A stretch of 64,000 nt of DNA, from positions 13,720,001-13,784,000 of the forward strand of contig OX621253.1 in NCBI GenBank assembly GCA_951640165.1, in the 5' to 3' direction. The position numbers and the translations under genes were made by a program. The notes under the pieces were generated by a model that made no database searches, had not been told where the DNA came from, and saw nothing but the letters and a program-made list of their open reading frames with translations. The stretch is from Pseudoips prasinana (lineage: Eukaryota > Arthropoda > Insecta > Lepidoptera > Nolidae). Positions 20,583 through 32,104 of this stretch are shown piece by piece (position 1 is the stretch's first letter; every line of letters starts with the position of its first letter).

Positions 20583-21864
20583 GGTCTTTACCTATGAAAT
20601 TGCCGTTTTGTATGAAAAAATTTAAACGAATTTTTTTCATGAATTTTTTTATTTGTATTAATCGAAGTAATCACCCATGCAATCAATGCATCTTTGCCAT
20701 CGCAGTGGCAGTTTATTGATGCCCTTCTTAAAGAAATCAGCTGGACGGGAGGCAACAAATTCTTCAAAGGCATTTTGTACTGCCTCTCGGGTATTGAATT
20801 TTTTTCCCGCCAAGAAGTTATCCAAATTCTGGAAAAAGTAGTAGTCTGTAGGCGCAAGGTCTGGTGAGTAGGGCGGATGACGGAGAGCTTCCAACCCCAG
20901 TTCTTGCAACTTGGAGACCGTCTGCTGTGCAGTATGAGGTCGCGCGTTGTCGTGTAGGAGCAGCGGAGACGAGCGATTGACCAATGCTGGTTGGAGATGC
21001 GCCAGCTTCTCCATCATTGTGCTCAGTTCTTCACAGTACACATCTGCAGTAATGCTCACCCCGTTTGGTAAGAAGCTGTGATGAATCACACCGGCGCTAG
21101 ACCACCAAACAGTGACCATCACTTTTCTAGGGGTAAGTTTTCGTTTAGGGCATTGTTTAGGTGCTGAACCAGGATCCAACCAACTTGCTGAGCGCTTGCG
21201 GTTATCAAACAGAATCCATTTTTCATCGCAGGTAACAATGCGGTTCAAAATTCCTTCATTTGTGTGTCTGTTGAGCAGTGCAAGGCACGTCTCGACGCGT
21301 ACTTCGCGCTGGCGATCATTGAGTTCGTGGGGCACCCATTTGTCAAGCTTTTTTACCTTGCCAATTTGACGCAAATGGACCAATATTGTTTTGACGCTAA
21401 CGTCGAAAGCTGCTGCTAATTCAGCCGTAGATTGTGTATCATCAGCTTCCACAACCGCCTTTAATTCGTCATTGTCGACCAAAGTCTTCGGACGACCGCG
21501 AGGTTCATTTTTCAGGTCGAAATTTCCAGAACGGAAGCGAGCAAACCAATAACAGGTGGTGCGTTGGTTTGTAGTGTTAGCTCCGTAAACGTCGTTGATG
21601 TTGCGTGCCGCTTGTGCCGCGTTGCTGCCACGACGGTACTCATATTCCATAATTACTCGAATTTTTAACGTATCCATGATGACGAAAAAGATTGAAATGC
21701 GATGAAAATGTAACACTAATCAATAAAGAAATGACTACTTTTGGAAAAAAGAATCCATGTTTTTAAAATAAAATTAATTTGAAATTAGAATTCTTAGCCA
21801 AACAAAAATTATTTTGATTTGAAATGGCCAGTACTGCAGAACGGCAATTTCATAGGTAAAGACC
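20583..21864 (-). mobile_element. mariner element 1, complete
   Basis: Inverted ends start GGTCTTTACCTATGAAATTG on both sides and are flanked by TA (20581-20582, 21865-21866). 1,282 bp, standard mariner length, inside the TTAA-flanked MITE. Confidence 0.92.
20658..21677 (-). CDS. mariner transposase (DD34D), intact
   Basis: ATG at 21677 (MDTLKIRVIMEYEYRRG) is preferred over the in-frame upstream ATG at 21716, which lies in the terminal region. 339 aa, close to the family norm. N-terminal paired helix-turn-helix domains with a GRPKTLV linker, WVPHELN before the catalytic core, then catalytic Asp in VTCDEKW, HDNARPH and PDLAPTDY, with 34 residues between the last two. No stop or frameshift, so it may be functional. 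The layout suggests the cecropia-type subfamily, but that is a guess. Confidence 0.93.
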   Translation of the reverse strand: MDTLKIRVIMEYEYRRGSNAAQAARNINDVYGANTTNQRTTCYWFARFRSGNFDLKNEPRGRPKTLVDNDELKAVVEADDTQSTAELAAAFDVSVKTILVHLRQIGKVKKLDKWVPHELNDRQREVRVETCLALLNRHTNEGILNRIVTCDEKWILFDNRKRSASWLDPGSAPKQCPKRKLTPRKVMVTVWWSSAGVIHHSFLPNGVSITADVYCEELSTMMEKLAHLQPALVNRSSPLLLHDNARPHTAQQTVSKLQELGLEALRHPPYSPDLAPTDYYFFQNLDNFLAGKKFNTREAVQNAFEEFVASRPADFFKKGINKLPLRWQRCIDCMGDYFD

Positions 21865-21980
21865 TAATATATATATATATATATATATAGATTGGCGGCG
21901 CTAGTGGACTGTAAAAGGCCTCTTAACAACTTGTCCTTCGTGTTTCTTGGTAAGATATTAGATAGTACCTAGTCTCCGTC

Positions 21981-23026
21981 ATGGATGACCTCCCCCCTCC
22001 TAGTCCTCCCAACATCCCAGTCGGTTCATCGACTCGTGGTAAACCATCGATTTCAGGCACAACAAAACGTCCATCGGACAATAGTAAGTCAGCGGAGCTG
22101 CTGCAAAAAAATTGGTTACAAACCTGGAGAAGCCTAATGCCTCTATACAGGAAGTGTATATGCACCCAAACCTGGTAGTAGGTGTTAAAGCTTACTCGAG
22201 TTTAGACAGAGGCCCATTCTTAGTCCATGTGTCTCGATCGGAACCTGACCCTTCTGCGGGATCAACTATTCGCCCTATTAAATTTGGTCAATTTTTAACA
22301 AGATATAATATTCGAAATATTTGCTCAAGAGGTGTTAAAAAAGTGGACAGAAACAAAATATCAGTTGAATTCAAGAGCTGTGCTGATGATAATTCATTCT
22401 TAGACAATCCAATTTTATTATCTAATAAATATATAGCAACGGTACCTGTTGATTTGTCAATGAGTGATTTTGTAGAAAATTTGACTGTACCTAATGGCTG
22501 TGGTGAGGTTTTGAAGGCCAGCCGCCTCAACAGAAAATCCTCAGAAGATGGCAAAATCACATGGATCCCCACTCAAACTGTTGTTCTCACCTTTCAAGGA
22601 CAATTCCTTCCTGATAGGGTATTCTCTTTTCACACCTCTTTGCCCGTGGATACCTACCAATTCCCAACTATCCAATGTAATAAATGCTGCAGATTTGGCA
22701 ATATTCAGATACAGTGTCGATCTAGCCCCCGGTGTTTTAAATGTACTAATCATCACTCCGGAGCTGAATGTGATGTAGTTGTTAGTAACGCTATCTGTAT
22801 TCACTGTTCTGGATGTCACTTTGCTACTAGCAAGGATTGCCCAGAGCAGGGGAGACCAAAGTCTATTAAAATTTTTATGTCTCAAGAAAATATTTCATAT
22901 GAAGAGGTTCCTCTCTATGCCCAAAGGTTAATAGGCCTTACTCCGAAATGGCTCAAAGAACTATCCTCTCCCAACCATTCCATACTCAATCTATCCAACC
23001 TAACTTTTCTCAATACAGTGAAATAA
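21981..23026 (+). pseudogene. LINE ORF1 (gag-like) with CCHC knuckles
   Basis: The start MDDLPPPSPPNIPVGSSTRG runs in one frame to about 22111, then the homologous reading continues in the next frame (VTNLEKPNASIQEVY) to the stop at 23026, so one frameshift is present. The C-terminal half holds Cys/His knuckles (CNKCCRFGNIQIQC, CFKCTNHHSGAEC, CIHCSGCHFATSKDC), which in this family bind the RNA. Confidence 0.8.
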
Positions 23027-24931
23027 TTCAACATAACTCTTCGTCTTCTCCTCTGAGTTACAAAAAAACTATTTTCACTCAACCTCGCGCTAGGCCTACT
23101 TTAGGTAAGTCGTTTGACAGAGCTGCCCATCATAAGTTGATATCCGATGAGCCTTCTGCTTTACCCAATGGTTGTGCTATTCAAGCTCAACAATCTAATT
23201 CCTCTCCAATGAGGCAGGATGTTGATCTCCTGGAAACCCTCCTTAATATAATTATTGACTTGATATCCCGGAAAAATTCTAACTTTCCGTCCCACGTTGC
23301 CCAAAAACTAGCTGCTGTCTTTAACTCACTTACTAACTTTCATGGCCCAAGTAGTCATTCAATGGAACACTAGAAGCCTCCCAAGAAGAAAACCTGAACT
23401 TTTATATTAAATTAATAAATTTCATCCATCAATTATTGCCGTCTCGGAGACATGGTTGGTGCCTGGATCCCGATTTGGTGTTTCGGGATACTCTTGCTTC
23501 CGGGATGACAGGGCTGATGGATATGCCGGTAGCGCCTTACGTGTAAGTCGTTACCTCTCTTTTTCTCAGCTTCCTTTTCCCCAAAGATTAATGCTGTAGC
23601 CATTAGGGCTGATGGCATCTCTTATCTCTCTGTTGATATATCACACCCTTGCTCTACCCTGATTCCTAATATTTTATATCATCTCCTCTGTCCCCCAGCC
23701 CGTCATTCTGATGGGTGACTTTAACGCTCCCCACAAGTCATGGGGCTCAAGTCATGATGACCTGTTTGGTCTGGCACTCCTACAATCTTTTGATGATTTA
23801 AATCTCTGTGTCATCAATACGGGTAGCGGTACGGTAGGAGAGTTCTTCCCAATCAAAACACCAAATGTGCCGTAGACCTGACCATTTGCTCCCCATCCTT
23901 ATCTTCTGCGTTATCATGGAATGTGTGATCCCATTCCTATGGGAGCGACCACTTTCCTATCATCATTTCCCTCACCAAAAGAGCAGTTCCATTCTATAAT
24001 TATTCCTCTACCCTTAAATACCGTTTATCCAATGTTGACTGGGCCTCTTATTCTTCATCACTTAATGCTAAGCTGGAGTCTTTACCTAACAGTAGAAATA
24101 AGTAGTAAGTTTTGTTGTTGTTAAAACAGTTACTCAAGACTTGTAGATTCAATTATATCCACCGCAGATGAACAGTTCCCTGTTAAGAAAGTTATGGACA
24201 CTTATAGGTTTAGAGTTTCTACCCCATGGTGGGATTCAGATTGTACTCCAGTTGTGAAAGATAGAAAGAATGCCGAAGAGACATATAATGCTGATATGTC
24301 CCAAAGTAATTTCAATACTTACCAAAGAAAAGCTGCCATAGCAACTAGAATCCTTACTAAGAAGAAGAGAGAAGAATGGCTTCGCTTCTGCGAAAATGTA
24401 TCCCCAAAAACTCCTTTTTCCATAGTGTGGAAACAAATTAAGAGATATAGGGGATCACTCAACAGGGAGAACATATCATTTAATGACCCCTCCATTTGGC
24501 TTGAAGGCTTTTCTAATAAAATGTCACCTCCATCTGTCCCAAAAGTAAACTATTTCCCATCCCCCCCAATCCCTTTAGCAAGTACAAATTTTATTAGCAA
24601 GTACATATTTTTTTCTCCTCTCAGAACTTCAGTCAACTCTTGGCGGTCTAATTGACTCATCTCCTGGAGCTGATGGAATACCATATTTATTTATTAAAAA
24701 TGCCTCTGAAAAATATCATTTATACTATCTTGAAATAGTAAATAAATTTTTTGAAGAAGGTGTAGTGCCAAATTTTTCTGTAAGTCTCAAATTATGATCC
24801 CAATTCTTAAACCCGGTAAGATCCCTTCAGACCATAACAGCTACAGACCTTCGAAGATTTCGTCGCTGAGATGAATCTTCCATTTTGGCTAAACTTACTG
24901 AACATATGATTAAACATAGACTTGATCGATT

Positions 24932-26410
24932 TTGGGTCCATTTTTATTTCTAGTTTATATCAATGATCTCCCATATCTAGTAGAGAAAGTATCAGACATA
25001 ATTCTATTTGCTAATGATACGTCACTCATATTTAAAGTGAGTAGGAAAGATAAGGATCTTATAGAACCTAATAAAATTCTCGGCCTCATATCAAATTGGT
25101 TTTCGGCAAATAATCTTCTTTTGAATGCAGGGAAGACCAAATGCATCAAATTCTCATTGCCGAATGTGACTCATATTAAACCAACGGTTGCACTTGACGA
25201 GGAAGTTTTAGATCTAGTTCCTTCCACCGTATTTTTGGGAATAACACTGGACTCAAAATTACAATGGGGCCCTCATATTGAAAAATTATCTGCCAAATTA
25301 AGTTCAGCTTCATATGCAGTTTGGAAAATCAGACAATTGCCAGACGAACCAACTGCTAGACTAGTATATTTTGCTTACTTCCATAGCATTATGTCGTATG
25401 GTATTCTGCTGTGGAGCTCAGCAGCTGACATAAGTGCTATTTTCGTATTACAAAAAAGAGCAGTCAGAGCTATTTATAATCTAGGCAGTCGCGAGTCTCT
25501 ATGAAGCGTTTTTAAAGAGGTAAATATACTTACTGTTCCATCTGAATACATATATCAGAATATAATGTTTGTGCGGAAAAATTTAGATAAATATAAAAAA
25601 CGGAGTGACTTGCACAATGTCAATACAAGAAATAAGGACAAACTAGCTATACCAGCCTTTCGAGTTAGCAAAACTAATAATTCATTCATGGGAAATTGTA
25701 TTAGGTTTTATAACAAGCTCCCTATTCATATAACTAAACTACCTGATACTAAGTTTAAGTCACACATTAAACGTGAACTTATGACTAAGGGTTACTACAC
25801 TACTAAGGATTACATTGACGATAAAGACATTTGGCGGTCGGCATCTACCTGCACATAGTCCGCTGGGGATCTTATAGCCATATAGACATGAGTAATCTTT
25901 TATGTTAAATGAACTATCTGTAATAAAACTATGTATTATTCAAATATTCTACGAATTTCAGAACTGTTGGTTGTGTCTCAAAATGATTAATGTTACTTTT
26001 ATTATGACGTTTTTATTTTCTCTTTTTAATATATTAAACCTAAAATAAATACTTAATCAGACAACCGATCGAACATATATTGTGTTTGCCTGCTAAATAA
26101 TTTCAGTAAGTGGACCAAATCTCGTTTATATGCCCCATTGAGTATGTTTTGCCGGAGCGTCTCAACTGGGCTGTGTTGAAACCGGTAGTAGACACCCGCT
26201 GAGTTTGTTTCGCTGGGTCTTCTCAGTTGGGGCGCATTGGATCCGGTGGTAGCATTAAAGCGCGACCGTCGTTATAAACACAAAGTCCGCCATAATAATA
26301 AAATTTAATTCGTACCTTAATATAGACAGAACCATTCGACAATATGTAGTAAAAATATAGCTAAAATTTTAAATTTTGATAATTAAACCTATATACGATT
26401 ATTTATTATA
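24932..26410 (+). mobile_element. Jockey-type LINE, 5'-truncated, inserted into the I-type RT
   Basis: Coding similarity starts inside RT (GPFLFLVYINDLP) and continues to 25858 through LWSSAADIS and NSFMGNCIRFYNKLP, which are Jockey-like C-terminal motifs; one stop at 25502. The catalytic box reads FANDT in place of FADDT. A 3' part continues to about 26410. The host RT frame resumes after it (KHRLDRF before, WFIENGN after). Confidence 0.8.
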
Positions 26411-27446
26411 GTGGTTTATTGAAAATGGGAATGTATTGGCAAAATCACAGTTTGGTTTTAGAAAAGGTATGAGCACAATGGATAGCCTTTCTTTACTTTC
26501 CTCCGATATCCGCCTCTCCATATTAAAGAAAGAATATCTAGTAGGGGTCTTTCTAGATATCTCTTCTGCTTATGATGCCCTCCTTCCGGTTCTCAGAAAT
26601 TAACTGATTCACCAGCTGAGTATCCCTGTGAAGTTGGTCCGCTTCATTTGCAATCTTTTTATGGAGAGATCTATCTCCATAAAATTCTTTCTTTCTTATA
26701 GAACTGTCTGGAAAGGTCTTCCGCAAGGTTCAGTCCTTAATCTGTACACTTACGACCTAGAACTATCGGTGGAGCCTGCCTGCCAAATTTTGCAGTATGT
26801 TGATGATTTGGCAGTATATATTTCCAGTAAGTCTCTAGATGTGGCTGTAACCCGACTGAACTCTGCTCTTGGTTACTTAACTGATGGGCTTCTCCAGCAT
26901 GGTTTATCGTTATCAGCTCCCAAAAACAGGACTGTAGTTTTTACGAACAAGAGACATGTTTCTCCTGTTTTCATTGTAGTTGGGGATGAAACTATTCCCC
27001 AGGAAGACAAAGTAAAGTTTTTGGGGGTATGGCTAGACTCTAAGCTCTCTGGTATTGCACACACTGATTATATAGTCCAAAAGTGTGAGAAAAGTATCAA
27101 TGTTTTACGTTCCCTATCTGGAGTTTGGTGGGGTGCTCACCCTACTTCTCAGAGACTATTATATAATGCTATAATCCCTAGTCATATGGACTATGGATTA
27201 TTTCTTCTGGATCCTTGTAACCAGACAGGTCTTCAAAAGCTTGATAAGGTTCAAGCTAAATGTTTGCGTATTATCCTGGGTGCTATGAAGTCATCACCAA
27301 TAAATGCTATGCAAGTGGAATGTGGTGATCCGCCCCTCGCTCTGCGTAGACAACTTTTAGCTAATCGTTTATATTTTAAACTTGTCCAAAATCCAGGTCA
27401 CCCGCTTCTTCATAGGTTAGAAGAGCTATCTGCCCTTTACAATTGA

Positions 27447-28309
27447 ACACCCGCTTGAGATTGCCTTGTCTTCTCAGTGCCCATCTACAGTTCTCCCGTC
27501 TTTCTGTTCCACTTTTTCAATAGATTCTAAACCCTCTCTATTCAGCTCCTTATGAGTCTCTAATATTTCACCCCAACATTATTCTGGACTTTGGCATTGA
27601 CAAAAACACCATGGAGGCAAACAGGGTATTTATTGAACTAATCAAATCTAAATATAAAGGCTCCCTTTTTACACTGATGCTTCCACGGTCTCTAATGATG
27701 GTCCAGTTGGCGTAGCAGTGTGGATTCCTTTTACCTCTATCATCTTGAGCTATAAACGCCCTTCTGCGATCTCTGTGTTTACAGCAGCGAAAAAAATTTA
27801 GAGGTTGGTTTAGACCCGCTACCCGCCAGCCAGGTCTGCAGTTCCGTGTTGGGGTGTGTCTGAAGAGCTATAGGACAAGTTTTCAGCTTGCCTCAAATAC
27901 CTACCCAAAAATGCGTGCCAGCTCTTGGACTAAAGTAGTTACAGGTGGCGCTAGAATGCAAGATTTTATTGGTTTATATTTTAAATTCTTGTACTACCTG
28001 CCAACCAATAATTTAAAATACACACCTACAATAAAAGCAAAAAATTTACTAATTTGCCTTTATTTTCCGTAATCTTTACAGTTAATAGACAGATGTTAGT
28101 CAAAAGTACTACAGTGGGACAAGGATCTTTATGAACGTGACTGACATTTGTGGGAGGGCGACACTATGACGGCAAAGGTTGCTTTTAAGAAAATTTCCCT
28201 AATATTATGCGAAAATTTTAAAATGCCAATAGATTGTATCCATTGTATTTTTATATCAATTGTATAACTTTGACGGGCCAGTAGTTGTGTGTGTGTAGTT
28301 GGTGTTTTT
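27447..28309 (+). other. Decayed end of the I-type LINE and unassigned DNA
   Basis: RNase H remnant with stops to about 27800, then unrecognised AT-rich sequence. No host exon seen. Confidence 0.5.
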
Positions 28310-28455
28310 TATTCCCACTCAGGACAGATATTTGTGTCCATGAACATGTCCGTTTGTTCTGTATCTGGGTGTTTATCTATATAAGTATGTATTTACACAA
28401 GTAGTATATTAGCTATCTTATTTCCATCGTACAAGGTTTACTTAGTTTGGGATCA
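28310..28455 (+). mobile_element. SINE family B, partial
   Basis: TATTCCCACTCAGGACAGAT, then a CATGAACATGTCCGTTTGTT body and a TTTCCATCGTACAAGG tail; the tRNA-like head is missing. Confidence 0.65.
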
Positions 28456-29039
28456 ATCATCAATCAATCAATCATTTATTGCTGAACATAGTAATTACAA
28501 TATATAGTACATTTCAAGATGTCAGGTAAATCAGATGGCCGTTTCAGGAATATCTAACTATAAAAGTTTATTGAATACTCCATATATTATCCTCCATTTA
28601 TATTGATGGCACCAGGGAAAAAAACAGTTTTTTTTTATCTGTATAAATTAATTTATTTGTAAATTAATATTTCATTCACATTATTTAATACTACATTAAT
28701 TTAATAGATTAATACACGGGTGCGATTTAAAAATCCAGCATTACGAGACGGCAATTCGCTCGTTAACTTTTTCAAATGGAATCATCGGGCCTAGATTGTA
28801 TTTTTCTTTCATGAAAAACTCCTTAACCTTTAGGACCATTTTCCTGACACCACTTTCTATCACTTTTAGCAAATTGCAAGTGTTTTAAACCAAATAATAC
28901 AATAATAAACTTAGAAACAACAATCGGCAAAGCAAGCTGTGGCAGAACTGTCAAAGAGACTCTTTGAAAGATGGCGGCGTTAGTTCCACTTTCAGCCACG
29001 TTCATAAATATCCTTGTCGCACTATATGTCTTAAATCTT

Positions 29040-30135
29040 TATTAGCCTTGGGCATTGTCGTTCACTTAATGGATCTAGTTCATCAAATCTCGTTCCGTGA
29101 AGTGAACTCGTTCCGCTAACTCGTTCCACAGTTCATTTCGCTCCTTGACTTGGTAGGTTGTATATAAAGTACAGTACTACTGATTCAAAGAGCGAAATGA
29201 ACTGTGGCATAGACATGTTTTCGACAGAGTCCGGAATTGGAACTTGTTTAGCTATTCGTTCATAAACTGTGAACTATAACAATGGTTCGTCAACGACACG
29301 TAGAGAATGTTGGCCTTTCGATATCCACTTCACCAATTGCTTATCTATAACCTGCGATCTTTGTACGGAAATAGGTCTTTTTCTGATGATAAAATCAGTA
29401 ATATTTTGTTGCGATGTTTGTTGTTGGTCAGCAGAAGTTGATGGGTCAGTATTAGATCTTTAAGTATTTATTTCAACTTGCCGTTCCAAAACGATAGGTA
29501 TTGTAGGATGTTTCCTGGTCATATGGCGCGACAAATTACTTGTATTTCCAGACGTTGCTTTTTTGGTTCTATTTCCTTAAAACGTCCCCGAATATCACTA
29601 CGTTTACGTTTAGAAGTCATTTTATATATAAAAAAACAAAAAGTAGGCACAATAAGAAGTAGTCACTCACTCAACGCAATTCGACTCTCTAACAAATTTA
29701 AAAAATACGATCTCATAACGTAAACAAAGTTGCATAAAATAGAATGTCAATCTAAAATAAACTTATTGCTTTATGAAATAGAGACCAAAATAGTTAACCA
29801 GCTCTCTAGAATATCGAATACTAAGAAAGCTAAACAATAATTGTCAGTGTGTGTAAATGCGATAATGAATCAGATCTAAAACTAAGTGTATGTGGTCACC
29901 ACATGCACTTAGTTATACGTCACCAACTCAACTCACCACAATGTGGTGAGTTGAGTTGGGGACGCACTATACACCAAAGGGCTCTCGTTCCTACCTACAC
30001 ACACTGACGCGGGCTTAGACCAGAGAGGCGGGATTATAATGAGTCGGTGAACTGTGGAACGATAATCCCGCACAGTACCGAACGAGTTCAGTTCGTTCAC
30101 TGTGTTGGAGTAGTTCATCGGAACGAATCGCTCCG
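29040..30135 (-). mobile_element. hAT-type element remnant rich in GAACGAGTTC-like motifs
   Basis: Holds a BED-finger coding remnant on the minus strand (29170-29640) flanked by repeats of GAACGAGTT / CGTTCACT on both sides (29050-29150 and 30050-30130). Ends and duplication could not be fixed. Its right part reaches to about 110 bp before the SARNP start codon. Confidence 0.45.
29170..29620 (-). pseudogene. BED zinc-finger hAT transposase, N-terminal remnant
   Basis: From ATG at 29620 the minus strand reads MTSKRKRSDIRGRFKEIEPK, then in another frame GNTSNLSRHMTRKHPT, the second half of a BED finger; the CxxC half is deleted. It continues with QQQTSQQNITDFI and SLRVVDEPL, typical of hAT transposases after the BED finger, with stops. 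The catalytic core is absent. Confidence 0.65.
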
Positions 30136-30238
30136 GAGTTACTCAAGTCTAATCTTTATTTATTATTGTCTCTGGTTTGACGCGGTGCGAAAGTTGGCTC
30201 GATTTGTTTGGTTATTTTTACAAGCATTTTCCCACGCA

Positions 30239-31051
30239 ATGGCAGATTCTACCGTAATGGACGTTAGCAAGATGAAGGTTGTTGATTTGCGAAAGGAATT
30301 AAAATCACGCGGGTTGGCATATGCCGGTGATAAAGCAGAATTAGTAACGCGGCTTCAAGCAGCTATATCACAAGACGATCATGGTGAAATCAACTTAGAT
30401 TCGGACGAAATAGATTCGGACGGAGTCTTAGAAGATGAAGATGATAAAAGCCAGGCAGATATCCTTGATGATACAGCTGTTGATACTTTAAATGAAGAAT
30501 TAGCATTATCCGAACAACCCACAGAGGTTAAACCTGCTCCGGAACCTAAACAGCCGCGGCAACTCAAGAGGAAGATAACTTTGGAGACTTCCAAGGACAA
30601 GTCTGAAGACAAATCCGATAGTAAGGAAGGTGCCTCAAAGAAAATAGTTCTAAACAGAGCAATATCTATGATCTCACCTCCTCCACCGGCACCTGCTGAA
30701 GATAAGGAAAAAGAAAAAGAATTGGATACGAATGTGACCAATAATAAAGTTAAAATAACTGCAGATTTGGATAGCAAAACAAAACTAGAATTGAGAGCCA
30801 AGAGGTTTGGCTTACCAGTCAAGATGAGTGATAATGAAAGAAAAGAAGCCCGAAAACAAAGATTTGGTCAGAGTGACTCTACCAAGAGCGTGACAACAAT
30901 TACTGCACACTCTGGCACACTTACTGAGAATATGGAAAAGTTGAAAAAGCGAGCAGAGCGGTTTGGACAATCTGTGTCAAAAATTATGACTGATATAGAA
31001 AAAAAGGAAAAGTTGGAAAAAAGGAAAGCCAAGTTTAGTGTTGATGCTTAG
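30239..31051 (+). CDS. SARNP: SARNP / CIP29, SAP-domain mRNA-export ribonucleoprotein
   Basis: 270 aa, no intron in the coding region. ATG at 30239 (MADSTVMD) is chosen because the SAP domain starts soon after (KVVDLRKELKSRGLAYAGDK, residues about 11-45), a helix-extended-loop-helix that binds nucleic acid. A long acidic and Lys-rich middle follows, then four RFG-type motifs (AKRFGLPV, KQRFGQSD, AERFGQSV, KAKFSVDA) characteristic of SARNP/Tho1. The family works with the TREX complex and UAP56 in nuclear mRNA export. It is longer than the human protein (about 210 aa) because of the middle region. AATAAA lies at 31221-31226. Confidence 0.93.
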   Translation: MADSTVMDVSKMKVVDLRKELKSRGLAYAGDKAELVTRLQAAISQDDHGEINLDSDEIDSDGVLEDEDDKSQADILDDTAVDTLNEELALSEQPTEVKPAPEPKQPRQLKRKITLETSKDKSEDKSDSKEGASKKIVLNRAISMISPPPPAPAEDKEKEKELDTNVTNNKVKITADLDSKTKLELRAKRFGLPVKMSDNERKEARKQRFGQSDSTKSVTTITAHSGTLTENMEKLKKRAERFGQSVSKIMTDIEKKEKLEKRKAKFSVDA

Positions 31052-31220
31052 ATCTCATAACTATGTAACAGTTGTAAATAACTTGGTAAATGACAATGTT
31101 TATCTTGGGACCCATATTTGTATGACAGAAGTACATCATGTGAAAATGATAAAAATGCTATCATTAATGTGTTGTTGGATAAGTTAAATAAGTAGTCTTA
31201 ATTGTGTATTATTAAGATTA

Positions 31221-31226
31221 AATAAA
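31221..31226 (+). terminator. Poly(A) signal of SARNP
   Basis: AATAAA about 170 bp after the stop codon, in the right orientation. Confidence 0.6.
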
Positions 31227-31299
31227 ACATGTGACAAATATTTTAGAAAATAACTATTTATTTCAGCTATTTATATGGTTATAATATTCTTTTTATAAT

Positions 31300-31605
31300 T
31301 TGCAGTCATTTAGCCTGGTGGTATGAGTGTCGGGATTGGGAATTTAGTTCAAACCCAAGAATGACACCACTGACTTTTCAAATTCATGCACATAATAGAA
31401 ATTAATTTATAAATATTTAAAAGGTGAAGGAAAATATTTTAAAGAACCTCCACACCTAAGAGTTCTCCAAAAATGTTCTTGGCATGTGAAATCTACCAAT
31501 CTGCATAAAGCGAATGTGGTCCTGAATGTGAACATGGCCCCTCATAGAGAGAGGAGGCCCTTGGCCTGCCCTGGACAGTAATGGGCTGCATCATCATTTA
31601 GGATT
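31300..31605 (+). mobile_element. tRNA-related SINE (third type)
   Basis: CATTTAGCCTGGTGGTATGA and TTTAGTTCAAACCC resemble tRNA boxes; the body has GGTGAAGGAAAA, GAGTTCTCCAAAAATGTTCT and ends CAGTAATGGGCTGCATCATC, a form common in lepidopteran genomes. Confidence 0.65.
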
Positions 31606-32104
31606 TGTGTAACAGAGACTAACAACTTATCTTCAATAAAGTTTTATACATACATAGACTCACGCCTGTTTCCCAGAGGGGTACGCAGAGACAACGGATT
31701 TCCATTTGTCACGATCTTTGCACACGTCTTTTGCCTTGATTACTGTCATTATATTCTTCATACATGCTTGCCGGATTAGGGTACTTCTGACCTGCCCTTT
31801 CTTGAGAATGTCTCCGATTTGGTCAGAGAATGTTCGACGAGGTCTTCCCCTTCCGGTTGTTCCATTCCCACAGGCCAGGTATACTTCTTTGGTCAATCTT
31901 CTTTCATTCATCCTCTCTAAGGGCTTGTACACAAAACTGCGATGCGACGTCGCATCGCAAAAATCTGCGAGCACCCTCTACGCATCGCAAGAACTTGCGA
32001 ATTGATTCGCATCGCGCATTCCTGCGATGTTGCGTCACACTTGTTGACACCATTTTAGTTCGCTCTGGGACAGCGCGTGGGCAAGACGTGTAGGTACTTT
32101 AAAA

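Larger units (their letters stand above)
20393..21922. mobile_element. TTAA-flanked MITE hosting a mariner
   Basis: Inverted ends of about 35 bp (GGCCTTTTACAGTCCACTAG, then CGCCGCCAATC) are flanked by TTAA at 20389-20392 and 21923-21926. Without the mariner it is about 246 bp. TTAA is the only clue to its superfamily and the first bases (GGGG/GAGG) are not typical piggyBac. Confidence 0.75.
21981..27800 (+). mobile_element. I-type non-LTR retrotransposon, decayed and interrupted
   Basis: In order: ORF1 with zinc knuckles (21981-23026, extended to 23373 in a second frame), endonuclease remnants with several frame changes (23340-24130), a pre-RT region (24194-24655), RT start (24657-24931), a foreign LINE (24932-26410), the rest of RT with YVDD (26411-27446), and an RNase H piece (FYTDAS near 27670). 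ORF1 with CCHC knuckles plus an RNase H domain fits the I/R1 group. Many stops; not functional. Confidence 0.85.
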
